Counted from the first letter of the stretch, positions 35,477-43,792 are shown. The stretch: 46,439 nucleotides of DNA from Thermomicrobiales bacterium (GCA_020432165.1 JAGQGU010000021.1:1-46439), one strand, 5' to 3'. The notes: a model not told the origin generated them from the sequence alone. Numbers and translations: made by a program.

Positions 35477-35490
<14 letters not shown>

Positions 35491-35527
35491 ACATGATGTT
35501 TTCCCGTGGTCGGTACATCGTCATCAT
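35477..35527 (-). CDS. 16-residue Cys-Cys upstream ORF between metX and metY
   Basis: Encodes MMTMYRPRENIMCCRY and stops with TGA. Its first ATG (35527) overlaps the metX stop (ATGA), and GGAGG lies 8 bases upstream inside the metX end, so it should be translated by coupling. The two consecutive Cys codons and the hairpins beginning on top of them suggest a leader peptide that senses cysteine (or sulfur) supply for metY. Poly-cysteine leader peptides are known from Actinobacteria; homology to those is not claimed. Confidence 0.6.
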
Positions 35528-36711
35528 GATGTCGCCTCCTGGCGGCGTGTATCCGCTGCGAGGTGGTGCATGAAATCGGTCATGATCGGATTGAGCTGAT
35601 CCCAGTCTTTCAGGAAGGCATCGTGACCGTTGGGAGAATTGATGAGTTTGTAGCAGGCATCCTTACCACGATCCCGCAACCGCGCCGCCAGTAGCTCGAT
35701 ATCGTCCGGCGGGAAAAGCCAGTCACTGGTAATGCCGACGAAGAGCATCGGTGCATTGATCTTGTCGAACCAGTACGCATCTCCACCATCACGTCCGATA
35801 TCGTACATGTCCATGGCGCGGGTGAGATAGAGATAGCTGTTGGCGTCGAAGCGACGCACCAGCGCCTTACCGTGATAGTGGAGATAGCCCTCGACATCGA
35901 AGGTCGGACCGAACTCCGGATAGAGCGAGGCCCGTACCGCCGGATTACGACCAAAGCGATTTCCCAGGCTCTCGCGGCTGTGATAGGTGGTCATCGCCGC
36001 CATCCGCGCGATCGCGAGTCCGCTCTCCGGGAAGACGTTGTACTTGAGATAGTCGCCATTGAGCCAGTTGGGATCGGACATAATCGCCCGCCGACCGACC
36101 TCGCCATGGACCGCGATCCCGAGCGCGTTCAGGTTACCTGCCGCGGCAATGCAGCCGGTACCCGCCACGATATCCGCGTGACGGGTTGCCCATTCCAGTG
36201 CCTGGAAGCCGCCGATGCTGCCACCGATTGCGATCACACGTGTGATACCCAATGAATCGACAAGCTTGCGCTGGGTGGTGACGATATCGCCAATGGTGAT
36301 GAGCGGGAAGCGGAGTCCGTAATAGCCGCCGAAGGCATCCTTGCTGGCCGGACCCGTGCTGCCCTGGCAACCGCCGAGCACATTCGCGCAGAGCACGAAG
36401 TGGCGGCGGGTATCGATCGGTTTGCCGGGTCCGATCACCGGTTCCCACCAGCCACCATCGCCGGCTGCGAGGGAATCGCCGGTGAGGGCGTGCAGAATGA
36501 TGACAGCGTTATCGCGCGCGGCATTGAGTTCGCCCCAGCTGCGCCAGGCGATCGTGACATTCTCCAGCGTATCGCCGTGCTCCAGCGTGACGACACCGAG
36601 CTGGGCGAGCTTGAGCACACCATCCTGCGTTGGGCGATAGCTCGGCACCACGTGCAGATGCCTGCGCATGAGTTCGTTGGTGGTTGCTGGGTTGTTGTCG
36701 ATCTCGCTCAT
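35524..36711 (-). CDS. metX: Homoserine O-acetyltransferase
   Basis: A 395-residue alpha/beta hydrolase-fold enzyme that acetylates homoserine for metY. Seen: VTIAWRSWGELNAARDNAVIILHALTGDS, FVLCANVLGGCQGSTGPAS, the nucleophile elbow GGSIGG with Ser165, GITSDWLFPPDD with the acid, and NGHDAFL with the His. The ATG at 36711 is favoured by GGGGA 7 bases upstream; the ATG at 36717 sits too close to it. An extension to 36825 would cover the terminator and is rejected. It lies directly behind a SAM-I riboswitch. Confidence 0.95.
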   Translation of the reverse strand: MSEIDNNPATTNELMRRHLHVVPSYRPTQDGVLKLAQLGVVTLEHGDTLENVTIAWRSWGELNAARDNAVIILHALTGDSLAAGDGGWWEPVIGPGKPIDTRRHFVLCANVLGGCQGSTGPASKDAFGGYYGLRFPLITIGDIVTTQRKLVDSLGITRVIAIGGSIGGFQALEWATRHADIVAGTGCIAAAGNLNALGIAVHGEVGRRAIMSDPNWLNGDYLKYNVFPESGLAIARMAAMTTYHSRESLGNRFGRNPAVRASLYPEFGPTFDVEGYLHYHGKALVRRFDANSYLYLTRAMDMYDIGRDGGDAYWFDKINAPMLFVGITSDWLFPPDDIELLAARLRDRGKDACYKLINSPNGHDAFLKDWDQLNPIMTDFMHHLAADTRRQEATS

Positions 36712-36753
36712 CGTCATGTCCCCGAAAGAGAGGGTAGGGCAGACGCGGAGACG

Positions 36754-36780
36754 AAAAACGCCTCCTGCGGATGGGAGGCG
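36754..36780 (-). terminator. Riboswitch-controlled terminator before metX
   Basis: On the minus strand CGCCTCC and GGAGGCG form a 7-bp stem with an 8-base loop, followed by TTTTT. It lies between the SAM aptamer and metX and would end transcription when SAM is bound. Confidence 0.85.
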
Positions 36781-36807
36781 ACAACGCAAGAGCGGTGAAG
36801 CTGATCC

Positions 36808-36905
36808 CTTATCTCGCAGATACATCTGCCGGAGTTGGCACCTTGGTGATTGTCACCAGGTTGCCGGGCTTCACAGGGCCGAATCCCTCCACCTCTCTGG
36901 ATAAG
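36808..36905 (-). ncRNA. SAM-I (S-box) riboswitch
   Basis: On the minus strand the aptamer core reads CTTATCCAGAGAGGTGGAGG, then CTGTGAAGCCCGGCAACC, AAGGTGCCAACTCC and closing GAGATAAG. P1 is CTTATC with GATAAG; the kink-turn and the GCCCGGCAACC internal loop match the S-box consensus. It governs metX and, through read-through, metY, switching off when S-adenosylmethionine is plentiful. Confidence 0.95.
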
Positions 36906-36926
36906 GTCATTCAGTTGTTAGCGGCG

Positions 36927-36956
36927 ATTGTAGGGCGGTGGGGTGGTGGGTGTCAA
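36927..36956 (-). promoter_or_regulatory. Promoter of the SAM riboswitch-metX-metY operon
   Basis: TTGACA (36951-36956), an 18-base C-rich spacer and TACAAT (36927-36932), on the minus strand. The start point near 36920 lies about 15 bases before the aptamer. Confidence 0.8.
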
Positions 36957-37103
36957 GCGCGAGATATATTTGTGTTTTTCGCCCTGTCAGGATTTCGTTT
37001 CGGTTTGAGCCAAGACATTATTGCGATGGTGTAATTGTTGTGAGTACAGGACGCATCCAGATGCGATCGCCAGAGATTCGTATATCAAAGGAGAATGGTC
37101 ATC

Positions 37104-38657
37104 ATGACGGTTAGTATCTCTGAACTTCCATTTCTCGAACTGCTAAGGTCCGTTATTGTGGAGCCTGATCCATATAGCGAAGATGATCATCGTTGCATGG
37201 GATATATGAGTGTGATCCCATCAGATATTCTCTCTTCTGACTTCGAGAGCGGCTTGATACTTGGTCGTGTCTCTGATCGCTTGTTTCGGCAGTGCCTAGC
37301 CGGAATGGAGGCAGCGAATGAGGACGGAGATCTTGAATATATGTCCCCGCGCGACATCGAGAAAATACTATGGCGCTTGGTGTGTGAAGTATGGACAAAT
37401 AGGAACTCGTTGGATGTTTGCAAACTGACTGATCGAATTGATGCTTTCGTGGGAGAACACTCAAAACCCCAGGAGGAGTGGACTGTGCTCTGGGAGATAG
37501 ACTTCCTAGAGTTGTCGGAGCCCTTGAACGTAGAAGAAGTCACAATTATGTCACTTACCGGTGATATGTTGTCAGGGTTCCGATGGGCAGATGAACTCCG
37601 GTTGTTTGGACTTGATGAGACACTCAGGGGCTCTGCTTTCGCACGCGCAACGGTTCTAGCAGGATCGCATAAGACGGCTCTTCTACGAGCGAAGCCCGTG
37701 ATAGATGACGCTCTAGATATATTGCGGGTCACTTTCTCATATGCGAGGTATTTACCTTCCTTCCAAAAGCTGTATCGTCGCGGTATGCGCTATTTCGCCT
37801 ATCCATCTTCCATTCCAACTGAAGGTACTATTGGGATGGAATCGGTAAATCTGGAGTCGGTACTAGGAATATCTGGCGATATGCGGACTCTGGTCGATAC
37901 TCAACTAAGAACGTTCGCACCCATATTCGAGAGGTCAATGCCGGAAGCCATCCGTGAGCCATTGTGGCGATCACTGACGTTGATAGGCAGAAGTATGACT
38001 AGAAGCGATCCTGACTCCCAGATACTTGACCTATGCTCTGCCCTCGAATCAGTCCTATGTACCGCAACTGACCCCCTGAAAGCTCAACGAATCACGTTGC
38101 GGTATATGCTCATGGGTTTTGATCTAGACAAAGCCGTATACGCGAACCGCTCGTTTGGTGTTTACGATGTATACCTAATGAGAAATGACATAATACACGG
38201 GTCGCGACGTCGTGTCAGTTCCAGCCAGGATTCTTTCTTGCTTCGCGGTGTAGCGAAAGAGACTGTCGAGTGGCTACTTGAACTATCAAAGAAGTACCCT
38301 GAGGCATCTCGACTAGATCAGCTATTTGAGGTAGTTGAGAGAGTCGAGTCCTTGGAGACCATAATTCAGTTTATAGAGTCTCATTTGTCTTCGACTCAAC
38401 AAGCTTCCAAACCGGTACGCCAACTTGCGGTATGGTGGCTAGAGCGCGCCCGACTCCGTGCTTTCTGTCAGGAACAAAGCCTCGTAGTGCGTGAGTATGA
38501 CGTAAGTCGCGATTATGAGGTTTTGGTATACCCATGTGGGATCAAGCTGAAACGAGCGAGAGCAGAAGGGAAAACCAGTCAGATCCTGAACAGTGATCCA
38601 GCGGAGGCGCACAGACTAATGCTTGAGCAACTCAAGACACAGATTGCGACCGACTGA
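37104..38657 (+). CDS. ApeA-like HEPN protein (candidate phage-defence RNase)
   Basis: A 517-residue protein of unknown family by name, but with the shape of ApeA-like HEPN proteins: a long N-terminal part (about 290 residues, mixed strands, EEWTVLWEIDFLELSEPLNVEEVTI) and a C-terminal helical domain with SQILDLCSALESVLC and the signature YLMRNDIIHGSRRR, in which Arg360-x4-His365 is the HEPN ribonuclease pair. The ATG at 37104 has AAAGGAG 10 bases upstream; an ATG at 37095 is too close to it. Codon use is rich in ATA, CTA and AGA and the GC content is clearly lower than next door, a sign of transfer. It stands alone, opposite the metX promoter. Confidence 0.72.
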   Translation: MTVSISELPFLELLRSVIVEPDPYSEDDHRCMGYMSVIPSDILSSDFESGLILGRVSDRLFRQCLAGMEAANEDGDLEYMSPRDIEKILWRLVCEVWTNRNSLDVCKLTDRIDAFVGEHSKPQEEWTVLWEIDFLELSEPLNVEEVTIMSLTGDMLSGFRWADELRLFGLDETLRGSAFARATVLAGSHKTALLRAKPVIDDALDILRVTFSYARYLPSFQKLYRRGMRYFAYPSSIPTEGTIGMESVNLESVLGISGDMRTLVDTQLRTFAPIFERSMPEAIREPLWRSLTLIGRSMTRSDPDSQILDLCSALESVLCTATDPLKAQRITLRYMLMGFDLDKAVYANRSFGVYDVYLMRNDIIHGSRRRVSSSQDSFLLRGVAKETVEWLLELSKKYPEASRLDQLFEVVERVESLETIIQFIESHLSSTQQASKPVRQLAVWWLERARLRAFCQEQSLVVREYDVSRDYEVLVYPCGIKLKRARAEGKTSQILNSDPAEAHRLMLEQLKTQIATD

Positions 38658-38703
38658 GACCGTTTGATGATTCACTTAGGCAGCGATGTCTGACAAATGC
38701 CGA

Positions 38704-39726
38704 TTACTCCGCAGGTGACTCCAGCAATGTCACTGCAACCATCTCTGTATCAATCCGCGCCTGCACACCTAGCGGCATGGCGATCGTCGGCGAGTAGTGG
38801 CCGAAGTCCATGTTCGTGATCACCGGGAAATCGTACCTGTCAAGACGCTCGCGAAGCAGTCGCTCCAGAATCCCCCAGTTTTCTTCGGGGAAGTCGTATG
38901 GCTTCGCGAACAGGAGCCCTGCGATTCGGTCGAGGGCACCGGTGAGCTCCAGCCCTCCCATCAGCTCGTCAGTGGCGTAGGCGGACTTCAGATCGCCGGC
39001 GGTTTCGATGAAGAGAATCGCGCCATCCAGATTTGGCCAGTACCGGGTTCCCCACAGCAGATTGAGACATTCCAGGCACCCGCCAATCAGCGTCCCTTCG
39101 GACTGGCCTGCATTGAGGATGTTCCGGCCGGTATTGCGTTCGTGGTGGCGACGGCGGGTTCGGTCTTCACCGGTTTCCCAGTCCAGAAACTCACGTGTCC
39201 ACTCGTCGGGATACGGAACTTCGCCAGGAGCATCTGATGATGTGAGGAGTTTGAGCATCCAATCCTGACTGATCTCTGGCATCTGCGGGAACTCGGCCCA
39301 ATCGCTGAGCAGGTAGGGGCCGTTGATCGTGCATAGACCTGTCATCGCATGAATCGCGACATTAAGCGAGGTGATATCGCTGTACCCGATGAACGGTTTC
39401 GGATTGGCGCGGATCAGATCGAAGTCCAGATACGGAATGACATCGATACTATGCGTACCACCGATCGTGCACATGATTGCGTTGACGTCTGGGTCAGCGA
39501 ACATGGTGTTGATATCTGCCGCCCGATTGATCGCCGTATCGGAGACATGTCCGCGATTCTTGAACGCATGTGGCGCGATTTTGACGCTGTAGCCGAGTGA
39601 TTCCATGTAGCGGATGCCGTGCATTGCCCGAGGGATGAACGTCTCGCCACCAAACCATGACGGACTGACGATACCAAAGCATCCTTCGGGTTTGAGCGCC
39701 GGGTATTTGAGCGGAGTTGGCGACAT
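38704..39726 (-). CDS. S66 family peptidase (LD-carboxypeptidase / MccF-like)
   Basis: A 340-residue serine peptidase of the S66 family. Seen: FGIVSPSWF at the start, IMCTIGGTHSIDVIPYLDFDLIRANPKPFIGYSDIT with nucleophile Ser116, NGPYLLSDW, GGCLECLNLLWGTRYWPNLDGAILFIETAG (acid residue) and DFGHYSPTIAMPLG with the His. MccF members cleave microcin C-like peptide-nucleotides and LD-carboxypeptidases cleave muropeptides; the long insert before GGCLECL is closer to MccF. GAAAGGGATC precedes the ATG at 39726. Likely cytoplasmic. Confidence 0.88.
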   Translation of the reverse strand: MSPTPLKYPALKPEGCFGIVSPSWFGGETFIPRAMHGIRYMESLGYSVKIAPHAFKNRGHVSDTAINRAADINTMFADPDVNAIMCTIGGTHSIDVIPYLDFDLIRANPKPFIGYSDITSLNVAIHAMTGLCTINGPYLLSDWAEFPQMPEISQDWMLKLLTSSDAPGEVPYPDEWTREFLDWETGEDRTRRRHHERNTGRNILNAGQSEGTLIGGCLECLNLLWGTRYWPNLDGAILFIETAGDLKSAYATDELMGGLELTGALDRIAGLLFAKPYDFPEENWGILERLLRERLDRYDFPVITNMDFGHYSPTIAMPLGVQARIDTEMVAVTLLESPAE

Positions 39727-39798
39727 CGTGATCCCTTTCCGTCCACGGCTCAATGATAACAACCACTCTGGGTGTGATGAATATCACCACTGGAAAGC

Positions 39799-39847
39799 AA
39801 ATCGCCGAGGAACGACATCAGATGATGCAAACGTTCCTCGGCGATTT
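39799..39847. terminator. Strong hairpin upstream of the S66 gene
   Basis: A perfect 16-bp stem (39799-39814 with 39832-39847) and 17-base loop that can itself form CATC/GATG. On the minus strand it follows the DUF2249 gene and precedes the S66 gene; it ends in ATTT. Terminator of the former or control element of the latter. Confidence 0.75.
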
Positions 39848-39897
39848 AATGCGCGAATGGGAAATGTCCCATCGCTATGTGAACGAAGAATTGAAAT

Positions 39898-39961
39898 GGT
39901 AGCAGGGTAGCTCGTCTGCCCTCAGGAACCGAGGAAAGGGGAGACCAGCTCCCCTGCTACC
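39898..39961. promoter_or_regulatory. Long paired element behind the DUF2249 gene
   Basis: GGTAGCAGGG (39898-39907) and CCCTGCTACC (39952-39961) bracket a 44-base interior in which GGGGAG and CTCCCC (39938-39943, 39949-39954) can form an alternative stem sharing bases with the outer one. The two folds compete. Role unknown. Confidence 0.45.
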
Positions 39962-39970
39962 GGACCAGTG

Positions 39971-40210
39971 TTACTCAGCCGCCAGCTTTGTCAGCACGAC
40001 GCGCCAGGTCTCCGGGCCCTCTTCCAGATACTCCCAGCCCAGCTCGCCCGGACGCTCGGCCATGAACTGGTAATAGAGTGGCTTGGGATCGTGATCGTTG
40101 ACAAGCTCGAACGCATCGCCAGCGGCGAGTGCATCGAAGGTGTTGAAGATCAGCGGGTGGCGTTCCCGGGGGGTGATTTCGCGGACATCGATTTGCAGAA
40201 CGTTGCTCAT
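39971..40210 (-). CDS. DUF2249 domain protein
   Basis: A 79-residue protein that is one DUF2249 domain: LQIDVREITPRERHPLIFNTFDALAAGDAFELVNDHDPKPLYYQFMAERPGELGWEYLEEGPETWRVVL. The family has a TusA-like fold with the DHDP-x2-L signature and is common near nitrogen-oxide and electron-transfer genes; none is here. GGGAG is the ribosome site, and a nested hairpin (40227-40277) stands immediately before it. Confidence 0.88.
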   Translation of the reverse strand: MSNVLQIDVREITPRERHPLIFNTFDALAAGDAFELVNDHDPKPLYYQFMAERPGELGWEYLEEGPETWRVVLTKLAAE

Positions 40211-40226
40211 GGGTAGGCTCCCTTGG

Positions 40227-40277
40227 GTAGGTAATCCGGATGGTACCGACTACCATCCGGGCATGACAATACCTACC
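40227..40277 (-). promoter_or_regulatory. Nested hairpin before the DUF2249 ribosome site
   Basis: An inner 10-bp perfect stem CCGGATGGTA/TACCATCCGG (40237-40246, 40252-40261) with a 5-base loop inside an outer 8-bp stem GGTAGGTA/TACCTACC (40227-40234, 40270-40277). No T-run follows on the minus strand; the outer stem ends next to the AAGGGAG ribosome site, which points to translational control or an operator. Alternatively it ends the upstream gene. Confidence 0.55.
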
Positions 40278-40337
40278 ATACCGCTCGGGAATGGCCGCGC
40301 GTATCGGGAATTTGCCGATAGTGTGTCGGGGAAAATG

Positions 40338-41213
40338 CTATGGAAGCTGCATTTCGCCTGGAAGCTCGCCGCGTTCCATCGCCGCCAGCCATGCACTCAC
40401 ACTCTCGTCCCACTGTGCCGGATAGGTGAAGCCCTGTGCATCGCCGACCGCTACTGCTATTTGCCGGAAGAGTATCGTGATCGCATGGATCGCGCGCCAG
40501 ATATCGTCGCGGTCTGCATGCGGATAGGTCGCGCACACTTGCGCGAAATCCTCCGCAGAGAGCAGATCACCGAGAAACTTGCCCTGCTTACCGATACTGA
40601 CGCGCCAATCGTGCCGCATACCGGTATACCAACCCAACATCTCCATCAGCATATCCCGCACCGGCGATTCGAGACTCGAAACCGCCATCGGATACTGACC
40701 GCGTGCGTTCGCCTTGGCGACATTGTTCAGACACCACCAGAACTCATTGCAGCAGGCGAGATACTCGTTCTCGGTTGGTGGTTTGTGCCAGAAGGTTGCG
40801 CCGGACGAGATGTGATCCGTTGGCAGCAATCCATCTTTATCCAGCAATACACGATGAAGATCGTCTTCCATAAACCTGTCAAGACATATGGTGATGGCCT
40901 GTATGCCCAGATCAATTCGGATGCCGGAGTCAAGAATCATAAGCCATGCATAACCCAGCTTCCCGTCCTCTTCCTGGCCCCAGCCATACTCTGGTTTGTC
41001 TGGTTCCTGTACCATAGCGGGTTTGCCGATGTTATCGATCCAGCTTTGGTCCGAGATGAAAACGGTGGGATCATCCACCACGAATACGACGTCATAATCC
41101 TGAAAAGGATCGGGTGCCACGGACGGATCTGTGCGCGATCCTCCCAAATACACCGCCCGGATGCGATCTTCGTTTCTGGCATAGCCGAGAATGTGATTGA
41201 GGAATCCGCCCAC
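40338..41213 (-). CDS. Aminoglycoside 6-adenylyltransferase-like nucleotidyltransferase
   Basis: A 291-residue protein of the ANT(6)/AadE family. The N-terminal ILGYARNEDRIRAVYLGGSRTD, then QDYDVVFVVDD, gives the nucleotidyltransferase site (GS, DxD-like acidic pair). LGYAWLMILDSGIRIDLGI carries the third acidic residue, and the C-terminal helical part ends in MERGELPGEMQLP. Environmental members may have other small-molecule substrates; drug modification cannot be claimed. Starts with GTG at 41213, AGGAG 10 bases upstream. Single gene, divergent from the Fes-like esterase. Confidence 0.85.
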   Translation of the reverse strand: MGGFLNHILGYARNEDRIRAVYLGGSRTDPSVAPDPFQDYDVVFVVDDPTVFISDQSWIDNIGKPAMVQEPDKPEYGWGQEEDGKLGYAWLMILDSGIRIDLGIQAITICLDRFMEDDLHRVLLDKDGLLPTDHISSGATFWHKPPTENEYLACCNEFWWCLNNVAKANARGQYPMAVSSLESPVRDMLMEMLGWYTGMRHDWRVSIGKQGKFLGDLLSAEDFAQVCATYPHADRDDIWRAIHAITILFRQIAVAVGDAQGFTYPAQWDESVSAWLAAMERGELPGEMQLP

Positions 41214-41231
41214 TTATCTGCTCCTGTCTCA

Positions 41232-41286
41232 CGTGGTCGATCATGATCATTCTTACCACGAAGCTCATGGCGATGTGGCGTATACT
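41232..41286 (+). promoter_or_regulatory. Promoter region of the Fes-like esterase
   Basis: TATACT at 41281-41286 with a weak -35; upstream CGTGGT/ACCACG (41232-41237, 41255-41260) enclose GATCATGATC, a palindrome. Possibly an operator; a link to iron is only guessed from the gene type. Confidence 0.35.
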
Positions 41287-41337
41287 AAATCCGATGAATA
41301 AAGTCGGGATAATCCCACGAAACCAGCAGGATAATCA

Positions 41338-42570
41338 ATGACTACTCTCTCACCAACTATCGCCGCCCTCGCCGAGAATCTCACGCCAACAGCCATCAAC
41401 GCCTTCTGGGCCGAGCGTGAGCGTGAGGGTACACCGCTGATCGAACCAACCGCGGAGGCCAACGTCTCTCTGGTGACCTGGCTCTACCGCGAGAGTGATC
41501 GTGCGATCAACAGCGTTGAGATCGTGGAGCCATTCAGTTGGAAGGAGCGATCCGCCCGACAACTGGCCAAGCTTGAGGGCACCGATATCTGGTATCTCAC
41601 CTGGCGGGTGCGGAGCGATCTGCGCGGAGCGTATGGCTTCAATATCACCTGGGCCGATGGCACGGGATCACATCATGTCAATGATCCGATCGCACGCGAA
41701 TATGAGGGCGATGGCTGGCACGCCGAGGATGGTCGAACCTCGGTGCTGGTTATGCCGCATGCGTCTCCGCTTCCATGGAGATACGCCGATGCCTCGGTGC
41801 CGCGCGACGCACGCCACGAACATACTTTTTGTTCCGACATTCTCGGCAACGAGCGTCGCATCTGGGTGCACACACCTGCCGGCTACGAGAAATCGGCAGG
41901 ACCATATCCCTTCATGGTCATCTTCGATGGCGAGGAGCCGGGCTATCCCGGACCCGAAGTCATCGATAACCTCATCGCTGCTGGCAGGATTCCACCGCTG
42001 GTAGCAATCATGGTCGATCAGATCGAGATTCGTGATCAGGAACTCCCTGGCAATCCCGATTTCTCCCGTGCTCTCGCTACCGAGCTCGTACCCTGGCTGC
42101 GGGCGGAGTACAACCTCTCGACTGATCCCGGCGCTGCCATTCTGAATGGTGGTAGTTATGGCGGATTCTGCTCTGCCTACACTGCGCTGCATCATCCGGA
42201 TGTCTTCGGCAATGTCATCATGCATTCACCCTCAGCCTGGATGACGCCGAAACTGATGGAGACCTGGGAGCGGAAGTATGGTGATATGTCCTCCGATCCG
42301 GTCGGCGAACCTGCCGAGATCCCCTATCTGATCCAGCAGTTCCGTGATACCGAGCGGCAGCCGATTCGGATCTGGCACGAATGCGGTGGCGTGGAGAACG
42401 GACCCGCCCCTGCCCGTATCTGGCAGACATTCGGCAATCGCTGGCTGCACGATGTGCTGCAACTTAAGGGCTACGACACTACCTATCGCGAGTACATTGG
42501 CGGTCACGATCACGCCTGGTGGCGTGGCACCATCGCGGATGGCCTCATCTGGATCTTCAATCCGGAATAG
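41338..42570 (+). CDS. Enterochelin esterase-like hydrolase (Fes/IroD type)
   Basis: A 410-residue cytoplasmic esterase. The N-terminal part (about 1-145) resembles the beta-sandwich of enterochelin esterase (NVSLVTWLYRES to GAYGFNITWADGT). The alpha/beta hydrolase part has RRIWVHTPAGYE, FDGEEPGY, nucleophile Ser273 in NGGSYGGFC, and the closing EYIGGHDHAWWR with the His. Fes enzymes open catecholate siderophores to release iron. Two siderophore-type binding proteins lie 22 kb upstream, but no siderophore synthesis gene is in the window, so uptake of foreign chelates is a fair guess. AGGAT is the ribosome site. Confidence 0.85.
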   Translation: MTTLSPTIAALAENLTPTAINAFWAEREREGTPLIEPTAEANVSLVTWLYRESDRAINSVEIVEPFSWKERSARQLAKLEGTDIWYLTWRVRSDLRGAYGFNITWADGTGSHHVNDPIAREYEGDGWHAEDGRTSVLVMPHASPLPWRYADASVPRDARHEHTFCSDILGNERRIWVHTPAGYEKSAGPYPFMVIFDGEEPGYPGPEVIDNLIAAGRIPPLVAIMVDQIEIRDQELPGNPDFSRALATELVPWLRAEYNLSTDPGAAILNGGSYGGFCSAYTALHHPDVFGNVIMHSPSAWMTPKLMETWERKYGDMSSDPVGEPAEIPYLIQQFRDTERQPIRIWHECGGVENGPAPARIWQTFGNRWLHDVLQLKGYDTTYREYIGGHDHAWWRGTIADGLIWIFNPE

Positions 42571-42647
42571 CGAATATTCCCCACCTGTTATCCTTCGCTG
42601 AACATGGATTTCTGAATGTCATGAAGGAAATATCTGGGGGTGGAAAC

Positions 42648-43109
42648 ATGAATAGCCTTATGAACGGAAGCGTGGGCCGCTTCATCTGTCCGGCACTGGC
42701 CGTCGTCATCGCTATCGTTGCGGCTATTGGGCCATGGTTCGTGATCGAGCATACCCGCACCACCAGCGACTCCACATTGCTGGAGATCATGCGTGGTGAG
42801 GGCATCGTGGAATACACCAGCCAGCGTTGGCTCTGGATTAGCGGTGTCGGGCTGCTGCTCGTCATCGCGAGTGCGCTCGTTGGCGCTGACTCTCGCAAGA
42901 AGCTCGCCCAGGCAGGTGCATACCTTATGGTTGTTCTGCCTGGATGGAGCCTCGCCAATATCTATATCGAGGATCAGGGCTATCAAGCTGGCTGGGCGCT
43001 CTGGGTCGTGGTCGTGCTTGCGGTTGCGATCATCCTGCTCGCGAGCCGTATCCCGGAACCCGAGGAAGCACTGGCCGATGCCCTCTCCGATCAGGTCAAT
43101 TCGCGCTAG
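42648..43109 (+). CDS. Four-helix membrane protein of unknown function
   Basis: A 153-residue membrane protein with helices at ICPALAVVIAIVAAIGPWFVI, WLWISGVGLLLVIASALVGA, AGAYLMVVLPGWSLANIYI and AGWALWVVVVLAVAIILLAS. A C-terminal acidic tail follows. I chose the ATG at 42648, with GGGGGTGG 5 bases upstream; an ATG at 42621 is possible. No family recognised. Its stop overlaps the convergent reductase gene by 4 bases. Confidence 0.7.
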   Translation: MNSLMNGSVGRFICPALAVVIAIVAAIGPWFVIEHTRTTSDSTLLEIMRGEGIVEYTSQRWLWISGVGLLLVIASALVGADSRKKLAQAGAYLMVVLPGWSLANIYIEDQGYQAGWALWVVVVLAVAIILLASRIPEPEEALADALSDQVNSR

Positions 43110-43792
43110 TAGCTCGTATCGTCGTAGTGCGGGAACCAATCCTGCATCAACTGCGCTTCCGGTAAACCGGCGGATTTGAGTTGCTCACCGAGGCTGTCCA
43201 CCAGTGCTTCTGGTCCCGAGAGATAGATGATCGATTCGTTCAGATCGGGATACTTCTCCTGGAGGAGTTCCAGGGTGATATGTGTCCCGATCTGATAGTC
43301 GACGCTGAACTCCGGATTCGACTTCGTTAGCGCGGCGAACTCGTCCTTCCACGGCAATGCATCGGTGCGTCCGTTGTAGAGCAGTGTGGCGGGAATCGGT
43401 TGATCATCGTGCACGCGTTCCGCCAGGATTGAGTAGTAGGGTGTGACCCCGATACCGGCTGCCACCAGAGTCAGCGGTCTGTCGCTCTCGCGCCACAGGA
43501 AATCGCCCTCCGGTGGCTTAATCATTTCCAGTGCATCATCGCCTATATCAAGTTTCGAGAGCGCCTGCTTGAAGGTACTGTCGGTGATGCGCGTCGTGAT
43601 CTGCACCACGCCCTCAAATGGCGGTGCCGAGTTGGTGAAGAAGCGCTTGATACCTTCATCGTCCGGCTGGTCGTGTGGTAGTTGCACGCGAATGTATTGA
43701 CCGGCCTTGTAGTGCAGCTCCTCCTCCGGTGTGAAGATGAACGCCCAGATGTTGTCGGTGAGGTGTGATTTGCTGGCCAGTGTCAGTTTCAT
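43106..43792 (-). CDS. FAD/NAD(P)-binding oxidoreductase (ferredoxin-NADP reductase-like)
   Basis: A 228-residue one-chain FNR-type reductase. The FAD domain shows AGQYIRVQLPHDQPDD, RFFTNSAPPFEG and TTRITDSTFKQALSKLDIGD; the nucleotide domain opens with LVAAGIGVTPYYSILAER and closes with YLSGPEALVDSLGEQLKSAGLP. No iron-sulfur or heme domain is attached, so it must serve a separate electron acceptor. Likely cytoplasmic. Standalone gene. Confidence 0.9.
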   Translation of the reverse strand: MKLTLASKSHLTDNIWAFIFTPEEELHYKAGQYIRVQLPHDQPDDEGIKRFFTNSAPPFEGVVQITTRITDSTFKQALSKLDIGDDALEMIKPPEGDFLWRESDRPLTLVAAGIGVTPYYSILAERVHDDQPIPATLLYNGRTDALPWKDEFAALTKSNPEFSVDYQIGTHITLELLQEKYPDLNESIIYLSGPEALVDSLGEQLKSAGLPEAQLMQDWFPHYDDTSY

